A program made the position numbers and the translations under genes. From Ignavibacteria bacterium (GTDB taxonomy: Bacteria > Bacteroidota > Ignavibacteria > Tepidaquicellales > Tepidaquicellaceae), in NCBI GenBank assembly GCA_016704345.1, contig JADJAH010000011.1, forward strand, positions 273,164 through 337,163: a stretch of 64,000 bases of DNA, read 5' to 3'. Of this stretch, positions 36,271 to 45,070 are shown in pieces; positions within the stretch are counted from its first letter, which is position 1, and the number at the start of each line of letters is the position of its first letter. Under the pieces are notes generated by a model that saw only the letters and a program-made list of their open reading frames with translations, was not told the origin of the DNA and searched no databases.

Positions 36271-36951
36271 TTACTTCACAAACTTATATCCAGCAGAGTG
36301 TATTGTCTGTATATGCTTTGGTATTGCAGGGTTAGTCTCGATCTTCTTTCTTAACATCATAATGTAATTGTCAACGGTTCTTGTAGTTGGGAACACGTCA
36401 TATCCCCATACTTCATCAAGCAGTGTATTCCTTGTTACAACTTCATCAATATGTCTGATGAAAAATTTCAGCAACTCATATTCTTTCAAAGACATCTTTA
36501 TGTGCTTATCTCCTTTAGTAGTCTCCATGTTCTTAAAATTTACCTTCACGTCATCGAACTCATAGAAATCAAAACTGTCTTCAATTGCCACACGTCTTTT
36601 CAGTATTGCCTTGATCCTTGCAAGGAGCTCCTTCATGCTGAAAGGCTTAGTTACATAGTCGTCAGCGCCGAGTTCAAAGCCAAGAAGCTTGTCTGCTTCT
36701 TCGGCCCTGGCGGTGAGCATGATTATAGGAGTCACAACGCCTTTATTTCTTAGCTTCATGCATATCTCAAGTCCACTCATAGAGGGAAGCATTATGTCGA
36801 GAAGGATGAGAGTTGGGTTCTCGTTCATTGCGGCATTCAGTCCCTCTTCGCCGTCATTTACCACTAAAATCTTGTAGCCTTCAGTTTCGAGGCTTGCCTT
36901 TAGTCCGGTCGATATTGCCGGATCATCTTCAACAACCAGTATTCTTATCAT
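36271..36951 (-). CDS. OmpR/PhoB-family response regulator
   Basis: A 226-residue protein. The N-terminal receiver domain has the acidic pair (VVEDD), phospho-acceptor Asp52 (LLLDIMLPS), the Thr (MLTAR) and Lys (TKPFS). The C-terminal winged helix (about 130-226) has the OmpR pattern LKEYELLKFF...TRTVDNYIMMLRKKI...GYKFVK. It is the last of three adjacent genes: kinase, receiver-cyclase, regulator. It is probably the DNA-binding output of the upstream kinase. Confidence 0.93.
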   Translation of the reverse strand: MIRILVVEDDPAISTGLKASLETEGYKILVVNDGEEGLNAAMNENPTLILLDIMLPSMSGLEICMKLRNKGVVTPIIMLTARAEEADKLLGFELGADDYVTKPFSMKELLARIKAILKRRVAIEDSFDFYEFDDVKVNFKNMETTKGDKHIKMSLKEYELLKFFIRHIDEVVTRNTLLDEVWGYDVFPTTRTVDNYIMMLRKKIETNPAIPKHIQTIHSAGYKFVK

Positions 36952-36970
36952 AACATATCCGAATTAAAAT

Positions 36971-37894
36971 TTATGATTCAACAACATAAATGTTTACAGG
37001 TTCTTTGATATTTTTAAAGTTCTTTTCACCGGTGAAGAAGATGTTGAAACTTACTTTATTTTTCACTGCAGAGTAAACGCTCTCCGACATCGTTACTCCG
37101 CCCGCCACTGCATTTTCCTGAATCCTTGCGGCAATATTTACTGCGTCACCAATGACTTTGTTGTCATATTCTATCACATCTCCTAGATGAATGCCTATCC
37201 TTATTTCAATCTGATCTTCAGCGCTGGCGGTTTCGTCATATTCTCTGAAACGCTTTTGAATTTCACATGCGCACTCGACGGATTTCAGCGCGCTTTCAAA
37301 CGATACTACAAATGCATCACCGATCACTTCTTTTATCCTTCCGTCAAAAAGCTTCACTGTTTCTGTCACGATCTCATTGTGAATTGAAAGAAGTTTCAGA
37401 GCGAGTTTCTCGTCACTTCCCATTTTCTTTGAATAGTCTTTAATGTCCGTGAACATTATCACAAGCAACCTTCTGGTTGAGCGCTCGGTGACAGGTACAT
37501 TGTCTTTGTACAGATTCTCATTCAAGACTTCCCTGCTTCTAAGCTGTGAGTGAATTCGTGCAAGAAGCTCTCTTGAATCGAAAGGTTTTGTCACATAATC
37601 ATTGGCGCCGAGTTCAAGTCCGAGAATTTTATCAACCTGCTCTCCTCTTGATGTAAGCATGATTATCGGATTGCGGAAATTCTTCTCCCTTAATTTTCTG
37701 CACACATCAAACCCGCTCATAGAAGGCAGGCTGATGTCAAGCAATATCAGGTCCGGATTCTCCTTCATTGCCGTATCAAGGCCTTCTTTGCCGTCTGAAC
37801 ATACGATTGACTCGTAGTTTTCAAGATCGAGCATGTCTTTCATTCCCGCTTGAATAGCGGGATCGTCCTCAATTAGCAGTATCCTCGTTTCCAT
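36971..37894 (-). CDS. Receiver-adenylate/guanylate cyclase fusion
   Basis: A 307-residue protein. The receiver domain (1-125) has acidic pair IEDD and phospho-acceptor Asp53 (ILLDISLPS), Thr in MLTSR and Lys in TKPFD. A class III nucleotide cyclase homology domain follows (about 140-305). It has a metal-binding Asp in MFTDIKDYSK, a second Asp in EVIGDAF, IGDAVNIAARIQ with the transition-state Asn and Arg, and GIHLGDV. The catalytic elements look complete, so phosphorylation may gate cyclic nucleotide synthesis. Its start overlaps the end of the sensor kinase by 26 bp. Confidence 0.9.
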   Translation of the reverse strand: METRILLIEDDPAIQAGMKDMLDLENYESIVCSDGKEGLDTAMKENPDLILLDISLPSMSGFDVCRKLREKNFRNPIIMLTSRGEQVDKILGLELGANDYVTKPFDSRELLARIHSQLRSREVLNENLYKDNVPVTERSTRRLLVIMFTDIKDYSKKMGSDEKLALKLLSIHNEIVTETVKLFDGRIKEVIGDAFVVSFESALKSVECACEIQKRFREYDETASAEDQIEIRIGIHLGDVIEYDNKVIGDAVNIAARIQENAVAGGVTMSESVYSAVKNKVSFNIFFTGEKNFKNIKEPVNIYVVES

Positions 37895-40340
37895 TTTCGT
37901 AAATAGGAAATGTTACATGAAATGTGCTTCCGTGTCCTTCTTTACTTTGAACGTCAATAACTCCTTCATGAGCATCAACAATATTCTTAACTATCGCAAG
38001 GCCCAGCCCCGCCCCTTTTATATTAGAAGATTCAACGCTTCTTTCCCTGTAAAATGCATCGAATATATGCTCCAGATTATTCCCGGGAATTCCCTTTCCG
38101 CCGTCCTCAATGGTGACTTCCGCATTTCCGTTGTTTCGAACTGTACTTATTTTCAAGTATTTCCTTTTTTCTGAATACTTGATTGAGTTTGAAATAATGT
38201 TCTCAAGAACTGAATTCACCGCGTCGGGATCTGCGTTAATGTACAATGGTTCTGTTGCAATGCTCTTATCGACAGTGAACTTTTGCATTCTGAGTTCATA
38301 ACTCATACGCTGCATCACTTCACTGGCGGCTTTATTAAGGTCAAGCTTTCTGAATGAAAATTGCTTTTGCCGCTTTTCCATTTTTGAAAAATCAAGAATG
38401 TTGTCTATCATTCTTTTCAGTCTGTCCGTTTCACCTTCTATGATCGTTAGATATTCCCCAGACTTCTCTTTAGTAATGTTTTCATTCTGAAGTAGCTCGG
38501 AGAATATTTTGATTGCGGACAGCGGTGTCTTCAGGTCATGTGATACGCTTGCAACAAAGTATGATTTTAATTCGCTGATCTCTTTTGCCTTTTCAAGTTC
38601 AACTTCTTCCATTATAAGTTTCTCCTGAAGTTCAAGTCTTTTCACAACAAGCGCAGCGGAAGAGGCAATTGTATTGAGAAGTTGAAAATCCGATTTCGAA
38701 TATCTCATGCCTGACAATTTATCTCCCAGTATTATTGCACCGACTGCTTCGCTTGAATCAAACGACAGTGGAATGACCATTGCGATCTGCCAGCGCTTAA
38801 GTATTGCTTCCATCTTGTTATTGTATGGAAGATCCGGTTCAACTTTCTGTTCATATGAGAATGGAAGGTCAACTCTCGAAAGAAGATTCTTTACTCTGAA
38901 TGCGCCGATATTTTTCTGCACTGTTTCAAAATTATTCTGAGCGATTACTCTTAGCCGGTCACCGCTGATTGTCTTTGCCAGGATAGCTATTGACTTAACA
39001 GGAATAAGTGTGTTGATCTCACTCAGAAGCATATCGCCAAGTTCATCATACGAATGACACTCTTTTGTCATTAGAGAGATTTTCTGAATGGCCTTGTCAA
39101 ATGCATACTTCTCTCTGAAAAAGAACCTGTCCACAAAACTCTTTATCTTCATCCTTAAAGGATTCAGCAACAGTGCAATCAGAATTGCGGCGACTATGTA
39201 GAAGATCTTTGATTCGTAACCGAGATACTTTGTTAGAATATTGCTTGATATGAATATCAGCTCAGAGTATATGAAGATCATCAGTCCGATAAGTGTAAAG
39301 TATATGATGCTTCTCTTAATGATGACTTCGATATCAAGTGCATGATACTTCACAACAGCGACAGCAAATGAAACAGGAACTATAAGAAGGAAGGCGAGTA
39401 TCAGTTCTTCACGTATAAAATATTGAAACTTGAAAATATTTGGCACCAGCCAGAATATGATGAACGGAGCAACTCCGAATGTCATTCCCCAGAATATCCA
39501 TTCGATCTTGCTTCTGCCCACCCGGTCTGTAATTCTCCTATACTTGAATATCAGGATGATTGTGCCGAGAATCAGACAAGTAAACAGGATAATCTCACAG
39601 AGCTTCCATAAATTTTGATAGACATCGTGCCAGTGGGTATCAAGGTCACGCAATGTAAAGTAACAGGCAATGGAAACGTAAATGCACAGCACACCGGTCA
39701 GTGAGTACAATGAATAAGTAAGCATATTTCTGCTTCTCAATGTTTCATACGGGAAATTCAAGATAAACATCAGAAACAAAATGCTTCCCAGCAGATAACT
39801 TAACGGGTGAGATATTCTGATTACATAACCTATCCAATCGGCATTTCTTCCGTAATAACCCGATGTAGAAAGTATTGCAACCGCAAATGAGACCAGTGTT
39901 AGAAAGAGCAATATCGCCGCCTTGTCTTTCGGTTTAGAGGCAACTACAAACACACCGAGAATCCAGAAAGCATATCCGGCAATGGTTGTAACAATAATGA
40001 AGAGGTAGTCATTGTAAAACTTAACCAGAGTAACAGGGAGAGTTCTTCTTACAGATGACCGGTCTGTGAAAGTAACACGAATTACATCTCCTGGGAGTTT
40101 ATTGTCAATTAAGGTTTCGATCTCAAAAGCAGATTCTACGGGGATATCATTAACGGCATTGATAAGATCGCCGGATTTTAGTTCACCAAAATCGCTTTCA
40201 ACAAATGATTCATGCCTGGAAGAGCCGTAGTCAAAAGGAAGGTCTGCTTTTATAAAGAGGCGGCTTACGGCTGAAACACCTATTGCAAGAGCCGTTAAAG
40301 CTATAACAAAATATACGATATATCTAATGTTACCGACCAT
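37869..40340 (-). CDS. Membrane sensor histidine kinase with PDZ-like and GAF regions
   Basis: An 823-residue protein. One transmembrane helix (about 5-28) precedes an extracytoplasmic PDZ-like domain (LKSGDLINAVNDIPV, about 50-105). Then come seven or so more helices (about 115-395), a GAF-like domain (about 420-570), a dimerisation/phospho-acceptor domain with His601 (SVSHDLKTPLSA), and an HATPase domain with N, G1 (EDGGKGIPG) and G2 (KGAGLGLAIVK) boxes. The neighbouring receiver-cyclase overlaps its 3' end, and an OmpR-type regulator follows. This suggests one kinase driving both a cyclic nucleotide signal and transcription. The ligand is unknown. Confidence 0.9.
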   Translation of the reverse strand: MVGNIRYIVYFVIALTALAIGVSAVSRLFIKADLPFDYGSSRHESFVESDFGELKSGDLINAVNDIPVESAFEIETLIDNKLPGDVIRVTFTDRSSVRRTLPVTLVKFYNDYLFIIVTTIAGYAFWILGVFVVASKPKDKAAILLFLTLVSFAVAILSTSGYYGRNADWIGYVIRISHPLSYLLGSILFLMFILNFPYETLRSRNMLTYSLYSLTGVLCIYVSIACYFTLRDLDTHWHDVYQNLWKLCEIILFTCLILGTIILIFKYRRITDRVGRSKIEWIFWGMTFGVAPFIIFWLVPNIFKFQYFIREELILAFLLIVPVSFAVAVVKYHALDIEVIIKRSIIYFTLIGLMIFIYSELIFISSNILTKYLGYESKIFYIVAAILIALLLNPLRMKIKSFVDRFFFREKYAFDKAIQKISLMTKECHSYDELGDMLLSEINTLIPVKSIAILAKTISGDRLRVIAQNNFETVQKNIGAFRVKNLLSRVDLPFSYEQKVEPDLPYNNKMEAILKRWQIAMVIPLSFDSSEAVGAIILGDKLSGMRYSKSDFQLLNTIASSAALVVKRLELQEKLIMEEVELEKAKEISELKSYFVASVSHDLKTPLSAIKIFSELLQNENITKEKSGEYLTIIEGETDRLKRMIDNILDFSKMEKRQKQFSFRKLDLNKAASEVMQRMSYELRMQKFTVDKSIATEPLYINADPDAVNSVLENIISNSIKYSEKRKYLKISTVRNNGNAEVTIEDGGKGIPGNNLEHIFDAFYRERSVESSNIKGAGLGLAIVKNIVDAHEGVIDVQSKEGHGSTFHVTFPIYENGNEDTAN

Positions 40341-40543
40341 AGCAAGTACTCGAAATTGATATTACTTGAATGGCAACGTGCTAAGTTGTCTTTGTGAATC
40401 TCTGTCATATTTCAAGTGAAATGTATGGTTAACTTATCTTTAATTAAATGCAGAATGTTGTCATATAATCACTTCATCATTAGGGACTGGATATTTCAGG
40501 CATCGCAGTAGTGTTCAATTCTTGCGCTCTTTAAGTTAGGTTG

Positions 40544-40616
40544 TTGGAGACCAAAAAGTTTGCGTTGAATGACTGAGCTATATGAATTTTGCAAATGCAA
40601 ACTTTTTGGAACTCCA
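40544..40616. repeat. Perfect 13-bp inverted repeat in an intergenic gap
   Basis: CCAAAAAGTTTGC (40551-40563) and GCAAACTTTTTGG (40597-40609) face each other across 33 bp, with partial flanking pairing (TTGGAG / CTCCAA). A related piece, CCAAAAGTTTGCGAATAC, lies at 48176. No gene is seen in 40341-40674. Confidence 0.6.
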
Positions 40617-40674
40617 AAGACGGCAAAGAATAAAAAATTCTTAATTCTCAATTGAAAATTCTTAATTGACCGAA

Positions 40675-40848
40675 CTACCTCACTACCACCATCCTCAATG
40701 TCTTCTCAAACTCATCCGCCCTAAGCGTATAAAAAGAAACCCCGCTCGAAAGGTTGCTTGCTTCAAATACCCGCTCATAACTTCCCGCGCGCAGGTATTC
40801 ATCCACAAGCACGGTAAATTCTCTGCCAAGTAAGCAGATGGTCCCGGC
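40675..40848 (-). pseudogene. Remnant of a T9SS sorting tail
   Basis: The minus frame from a stop at 40675 reads backward to LGREFTVLVDEYLRAGSYERVFE, then ASNLSSGVSFYTLRADEF and KTLRMVVVR. This is the last 50 or so residues of a T9SS type A sorting domain. An in-frame stop at 40849 and no cargo domain upstream mark it as the stump of a lost gene. The rest of the gap to 40961 holds nothing I recognise. Confidence 0.6.
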
Positions 40849-40961
40849 TCAGACAGGCGGACGTTTCACTCTGAGAACCGACTGCGTCGTGCAGGCACCA
40901 ATAGGGTAGGAGACATAGTGACGTGAAGAGGCTGGTTGGATTTCAATACAACAGATATAAT

Positions 40962-42389
40962 TTATCTTACTATTATGGCAGGCTTATCATAGTAACGAGC
41001 AAGAATGACATTATACTTGCTACTTGCATCTTCGCTCAATTCAAACGGATAATAAAATTCAGGTTCTTCACTAATAATTCTTCCAACGACGCAAGTATCA
41101 GATTCGCAATTTCTAATAATCTGAAACCTGTCAAGATGTTCCTTGTCATAGTTTTTCGCTCTTCCTTTGATTAAATCTTTGGAAGCCAGTAAGACATTAT
41201 TCCCTTTAAGATAATATGAGCCGATTAATATCATAACAATTACAATTGCATACCCGGGAAGAGGGGCATTAAACTCAGACTTCTTGAATTTGCGCTTTAT
41301 GTAGGTAATGAATACCAAAATGTTATAAACCCAAAACAAGATGAAGTAGAAGTAAACCATGTTCAAAGTTCTATCAAGTGGACCGGCATTGAGAGTCCAG
41401 TATGTAACAAAGCTAATTGAAGAAAGTATAAGAAACGAACAGGGAATTGAAATAAAAGGAGAAATTGAAAACAAGTTCGCTGCGTAAGAAGTGTTAGCGT
41501 ATTTGAGATATGCGGAAATAAGTATTGCAGTAAACAAAAGAATTGGAGTATCTAGAACTCTATTTATAATCAATCGAAATGTATCATCAAATGACCTTAA
41601 AACGGATTGATAGAATAAGGGACTTGAAGCAACTGTACTTTCTCTTAATTGGTTACCCGGTGCAAAATAGACGAGAAGAGAAAATATTAATGATACTACC
41701 AACAGCCACAATAAATGTGGGTTCCACTTGCGAGTTGCCATGAAATGACAAAATTGAGCAAACAGAAGCAGTTCAATCAACACAAGCATCGAAATCTCAT
41801 TAGACCCTACAATCGCAATTGTAAGCACTGATGTGGATGTTATAAAAAACAACTGACTCATTTTGCAATTCCAGAGCAGCTTCCGTGCCAATATTGCGAA
41901 AAGAATAAGGGTTAAAATATTGGATAGTGTATATACTATTACAGATGAAAGCCAATAAAATACAAAAGCAACGTTAGGTACCTTATACAAGTAAAGGGAT
42001 GTGAATGATAGCGATAATATCAAAGCGAAGATTGCGGATACTTCATTCTGAAAGATACTCTTAAAGAAATAAATGCATGCAAAAATGAATAATAAAATCA
42101 ATATCACGTTCAATGCCTTATACCCTGCGAATGAGTAGTAAATCAATGGGTTAATCGTAGTCAATACGGCTTGAGAAAAGTATCTCCCCGACCATGTGAA
42201 GTACCAAATCTTCTGTGCTTGAAAATAACCATTTTCAATAGTAGTAAGTGCATAATCAAAGTCATCATAAGCAGGTATAGAATAGTAAGACAAGATAACA
42301 AATGGCAAAATGGTCAAGCTCAAAAAAACTATTGAAGCTATTTTTAAACGTAATATACTTTTCGTCAAGGAAATCACAGAGAATGTCAT
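40962..42389 (-). CDS. Polytopic membrane protein, DUF6056/GT-C-like
   Basis: A 475-residue protein with about ten hydrophobic helices. An acidic loop follows the first one (IPAYDDFDYA), then GRYFSQAV. The DD-containing first loop and many helices resemble GT-C glycosyltransferases and the DUF6056 family. The C-terminal soluble part (about 400-475) contains DKEHLDRFQIIRNCESDTC. It probably transfers a sugar from a polyprenyl carrier or is an uncharacterised membrane protein. There are no neighbouring glycan genes to support a pathway. Local DNA is more AT-rich than its neighbours. Confidence 0.6.
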   Translation of the reverse strand: MTFSVISLTKSILRLKIASIVFLSLTILPFVILSYYSIPAYDDFDYALTTIENGYFQAQKIWYFTWSGRYFSQAVLTTINPLIYYSFAGYKALNVILILLFIFACIYFFKSIFQNEVSAIFALILSLSFTSLYLYKVPNVAFVFYWLSSVIVYTLSNILTLILFAILARKLLWNCKMSQLFFITSTSVLTIAIVGSNEISMLVLIELLLFAQFCHFMATRKWNPHLLWLLVVSLIFSLLVYFAPGNQLRESTVASSPLFYQSVLRSFDDTFRLIINRVLDTPILLFTAILISAYLKYANTSYAANLFSISPFISIPCSFLILSSISFVTYWTLNAGPLDRTLNMVYFYFILFWVYNILVFITYIKRKFKKSEFNAPLPGYAIVIVMILIGSYYLKGNNVLLASKDLIKGRAKNYDKEHLDRFQIIRNCESDTCVVGRIISEEPEFYYPFELSEDASSKYNVILARYYDKPAIIVR

Positions 42390-42655
42390 ACGGCTCTAGA
42401 CTGTTTTGAATTTAAAAAACATGCCTAACATCGAATATGTGTATCAATCAGATGTCAGGCAGAAGTTAATAAAATTCCTATGTATAATTTTAACTAAATT
42501 GACTGCGAATGTCAACAGCATTGCCCTGTTCCACATGGATGCGCATTGACTCATATTAAAGGCAACCATGGAGTGAGTCAAAAGTGATTCGTTGAATCAT
42601 AATTATGGTAACCGTATAACAGAGTTTTTCCGCCCCTGTTGGTGATCTCCGAGTG

Positions 42656-42815
42656 AAACGCCTGCCTGCCAGTATGCATTTCAATCTTTAATGGCCAGTT
42701 GGCAGGCAGGCCTGCCTGCCATGATTCGTTATGCACTTCAATGACCAGTTGGCAGGCCCGCCTGCCAGTATGCATTTCAATCTTTAATGGCCATTGGGCA
42801 GGCAGGCATACGCAG
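42656..42815. repeat. Three tandem palindromic GCCTGCC...GGCAGGC units
   Basis: Three units of about 50 bp each open with GCCTGCC(TGCC), carry a conserved middle (TATGCATTTCAATCTTTAATGG and variants), and close with CCAGTTGGCAGGC. Arms GCCTGCC and GGCAGGC pair as a stem. Single units recur at 49673-49725 and 53925-53976. The minus frame gives a recurring LPANWPLKIEMHTGRQA phrase, so any ORF there is a repeat artefact. The remaining gap 42390-42976 has no gene. Confidence 0.8.
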
Positions 42816-42873
42816 GAATGACATTTTAGGTTGTATGACACGGGCGAAACAGTTCGAGCCAATCGCCTTTTTA

Positions 42874-42889
42874 GCAAAACGTTTTGGAC
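42874..42889. repeat. Terminus of a dispersed repeat family (GCAAAACGTTTTGGAC)
   Basis: This 16-base sequence and its left context (GTTCGAGCCAATCGCC...) match the right end of the 49590-50050 element, where the text is GTTCGAATTAATTGC...AAAACGTTTTAGAC. A third related terminus lies at 62634. Confidence 0.55.
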
Positions 42890-42976
42890 TGATGTGAATC
42901 AATGAGACTTCGTTTACATTTTTCTCATTTTAAAAAAACCTTAACATTAGCTATATTGCCTCGCAAATAAATTTAT

Positions 42977-43050
<74 letters not shown>

Positions 43051-43132
43051 CTGTCAAAATTTTCAAACTCATCAAAATTGCGGGTAACCTAAACATATCC
43101 TTCACCCGTACTCAAAAATCAACTTTTAAAAA

Positions 43133-44692
43133 ATGAAGCGACACTTTAAGACATTACTCCTACTTCTAATTATTCTGCCTTGCTTGGCAAAGGCGCAGAA
43201 TGGCAATTACCGTGATCTTACCATACTTCACTGGAATGATCTTCACGCAAGAAACCAGATGCTCAAGGGCTCAAAGAAGGATTCTGTCACCGGCGAAAAG
43301 ACTGAATACATATACGGCGGAACATCAAACATGCTTGGTTACATCAACAAATACCGCGACAATAAATCCCTCGTTCTCAATGGAGGAGATGATTACCAGG
43401 GTACTCCTATTTCAACGCTGACCAGAGGAAATTCACAGGTGGAACTCCTAAATCTTTACAACCTCGATGCATTCGTTCTTGGAAATCATGAATTTGATTA
43501 CGGGCAGTTCACGCTTGATTCGGGATTGGCAAATGCAAAGTTTGATTTCCTCTCTGCAAATGTATTCCTGAAGGCGATGAATAAGACAATGGGCAAACCG
43601 TTTACTATCAAGGAAATAAATGGAGTTAAGTGCGGCATCATCGGCATTACTGCGCCCGATCTTCTTACTCTTACGCTTCCAAATAATATGACAGAGATCA
43701 GAATGCTGGATGTTGATTCTGTTGTGTCCGCAGCAATTGTTTCGCTAAAGATGGAAAGATGTGACATGATAATTCTGCTGACTCATATCGGCGTTGATAA
43801 CGATAAAGTTCTTGCTCAAAAATTTCATGGAGATGTTGATGTCATAATTGGCGGACACTCACATACTCCGCTTTTCAAACCGGTAATAGAAAACGGAGTT
43901 GTGATTGCACAGGCAGGCTCATACTCACGATGGCTCGGCAAACTTGACCTTGTCGTTGACACCGAGAATGATACTGTTATTTCTCATAACGGTGTTCTCA
44001 TTGAAACTGTGCTTGACTCTGCCTTGTACGACAGAGCCGCTCAGGCAAAAGTAGATGAGATGCTGTCAACGATCTCGGCGGAATTGCAGAAAGTTATCGG
44101 CAAGCTCGAAGTGGATTGGGTGAGGTCATATTCGGAAGAAAGCAACCTCGGACAATGGGAAACCGATGCGATAAGAAGAAAACTCAATACCGACATTGCA
44201 TTCATGAACGGCGGCGGACTGAGAAAAGATCTTTCCAAAGGCGATATTACAATCGGAGATATTTGGGAGATCAATCCGTTCGGCAATACGATAGTAACCT
44301 GCGAAGTGAAGGGAAGCACGCTGAAGCAAATGATGAAGAATAATATCGGTAACTATCTCAAAGAGATGAAAGAAGGCGGAAGCAGTGACATAATCGTTGC
44401 TTCGGGCATCTATGTTGAATTCGATTCGAAAAAAGCCGAAACGGGAAGCGATGATTTTTTGCTGAACATTAAAGTGGGCGGTAAAGATGTTGAGGATGAC
44501 ATGAGTTACAGCATAGCAACAAATAATTACGTCGGAACACAATTCAATAAATACTTTGGAAAAGTCTCGGAGGATTTCATTATACGCGATTCAAACATAA
44601 TCGACAGAGATCTTCTGATCGAAGCAGTTGAAGAGCAGAAAGTGATCGATCAACCACTGGAAAGAAGAATCGTTGATGTTTCCGGAAAATAG
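43133..44692 (+). CDS. 5'-nucleotidase / UDP-sugar hydrolase-like metallophosphatase
   Basis: A 519-residue exported protein with a signal peptide of about 20 residues (CLAKAQ). The calcineurin-like catalytic domain has ILHWNDLHAR, GGDDYQGTP, GNHEFDYG, LTHIGVDND and GGHSHTPL. These are the metal ligands of the 5'-nucleotidase/CpdB/SoxB family. A C-terminal 5'-nucleotidase domain (about 335-510) provides the substrate pocket, with NGGGLRKDLSKGDITIGDIWEINPFGN-type wording. It probably releases phosphate and nucleosides in the periplasm or at the surface. Confidence 0.9.
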   Translation: MKRHFKTLLLLLIILPCLAKAQNGNYRDLTILHWNDLHARNQMLKGSKKDSVTGEKTEYIYGGTSNMLGYINKYRDNKSLVLNGGDDYQGTPISTLTRGNSQVELLNLYNLDAFVLGNHEFDYGQFTLDSGLANAKFDFLSANVFLKAMNKTMGKPFTIKEINGVKCGIIGITAPDLLTLTLPNNMTEIRMLDVDSVVSAAIVSLKMERCDMIILLTHIGVDNDKVLAQKFHGDVDVIIGGHSHTPLFKPVIENGVVIAQAGSYSRWLGKLDLVVDTENDTVISHNGVLIETVLDSALYDRAAQAKVDEMLSTISAELQKVIGKLEVDWVRSYSEESNLGQWETDAIRRKLNTDIAFMNGGGLRKDLSKGDITIGDIWEINPFGNTIVTCEVKGSTLKQMMKNNIGNYLKEMKEGGSSDIIVASGIYVEFDSKKAETGSDDFLLNIKVGGKDVEDDMSYSIATNNYVGTQFNKYFGKVSEDFIIRDSNIIDRDLLIEAVEEQKVIDQPLERRIVDVSGK

Positions 44693-44710
44693 AATTTAAA
44701 CTAATCACAA

Positions 44711-44989
44711 ATGACTGAACCAAGAACTGTACATTGCATTAAACTTCACAGAGATCTGCCGGGACTTGACCGGCTTCCAATCCCGGGTGAGCTTGGAGAA
44801 AAAATTTATCAGAATGTATCAAAGCAGGCGTTTAAAATGTTTGCAGAACATTTTAAGATGATTGTGAACGAATACAGGCTTGACCTGTCATCACCCGCTA
44901 CTGACAAGGTTTACGAAGAACAGCTAAGGGAATACTTCTTCGGCGAGGGCATTAAACTTCCGGATGAATATGTTCCTCCGGTGGAATAA
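44711..44989 (+). CDS. yggX: YggX-family Fe(II)-trafficking / oxidative-damage protection protein
   Basis: A 92-residue protein matching the YggX family over its whole length: VHCIKLHRDLPGLDRLPIPGELG at the start, KIYQNVSKQAF, then LREYFFGEG and EYVPPVE at the end. YggX helps protect Fe-S enzymes and limits labile iron damage in enterobacteria. The call is by motif and length. It is 18 bp after the nucleotidase. Confidence 0.85.
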   Translation: MTEPRTVHCIKLHRDLPGLDRLPIPGELGEKIYQNVSKQAFKMFAEHFKMIVNEYRLDLSSPATDKVYEEQLREYFFGEGIKLPDEYVPPVE

Positions 44990-45070
44990 TCGCGAAACAC
45001 TGAAGCCGTCAGTTCGTCTAATAGAAGAGTGAGAACTTCACGACAATAAAAATAAGTCTCTAGCAGCCGG

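Noticed and set aside
36148..36354. A 68-codon plus frame with FHFPLSIFHFP repeats
   Set aside because: It is the TTTTCCA heptamer array translated in one frame, running into the regulator gene on the other strand.
42578..42877. A 99-codon minus frame
   Set aside because: It is only the GCCTGCC repeat read as protein, with the same peptide phrase three times; no independent coding evidence.
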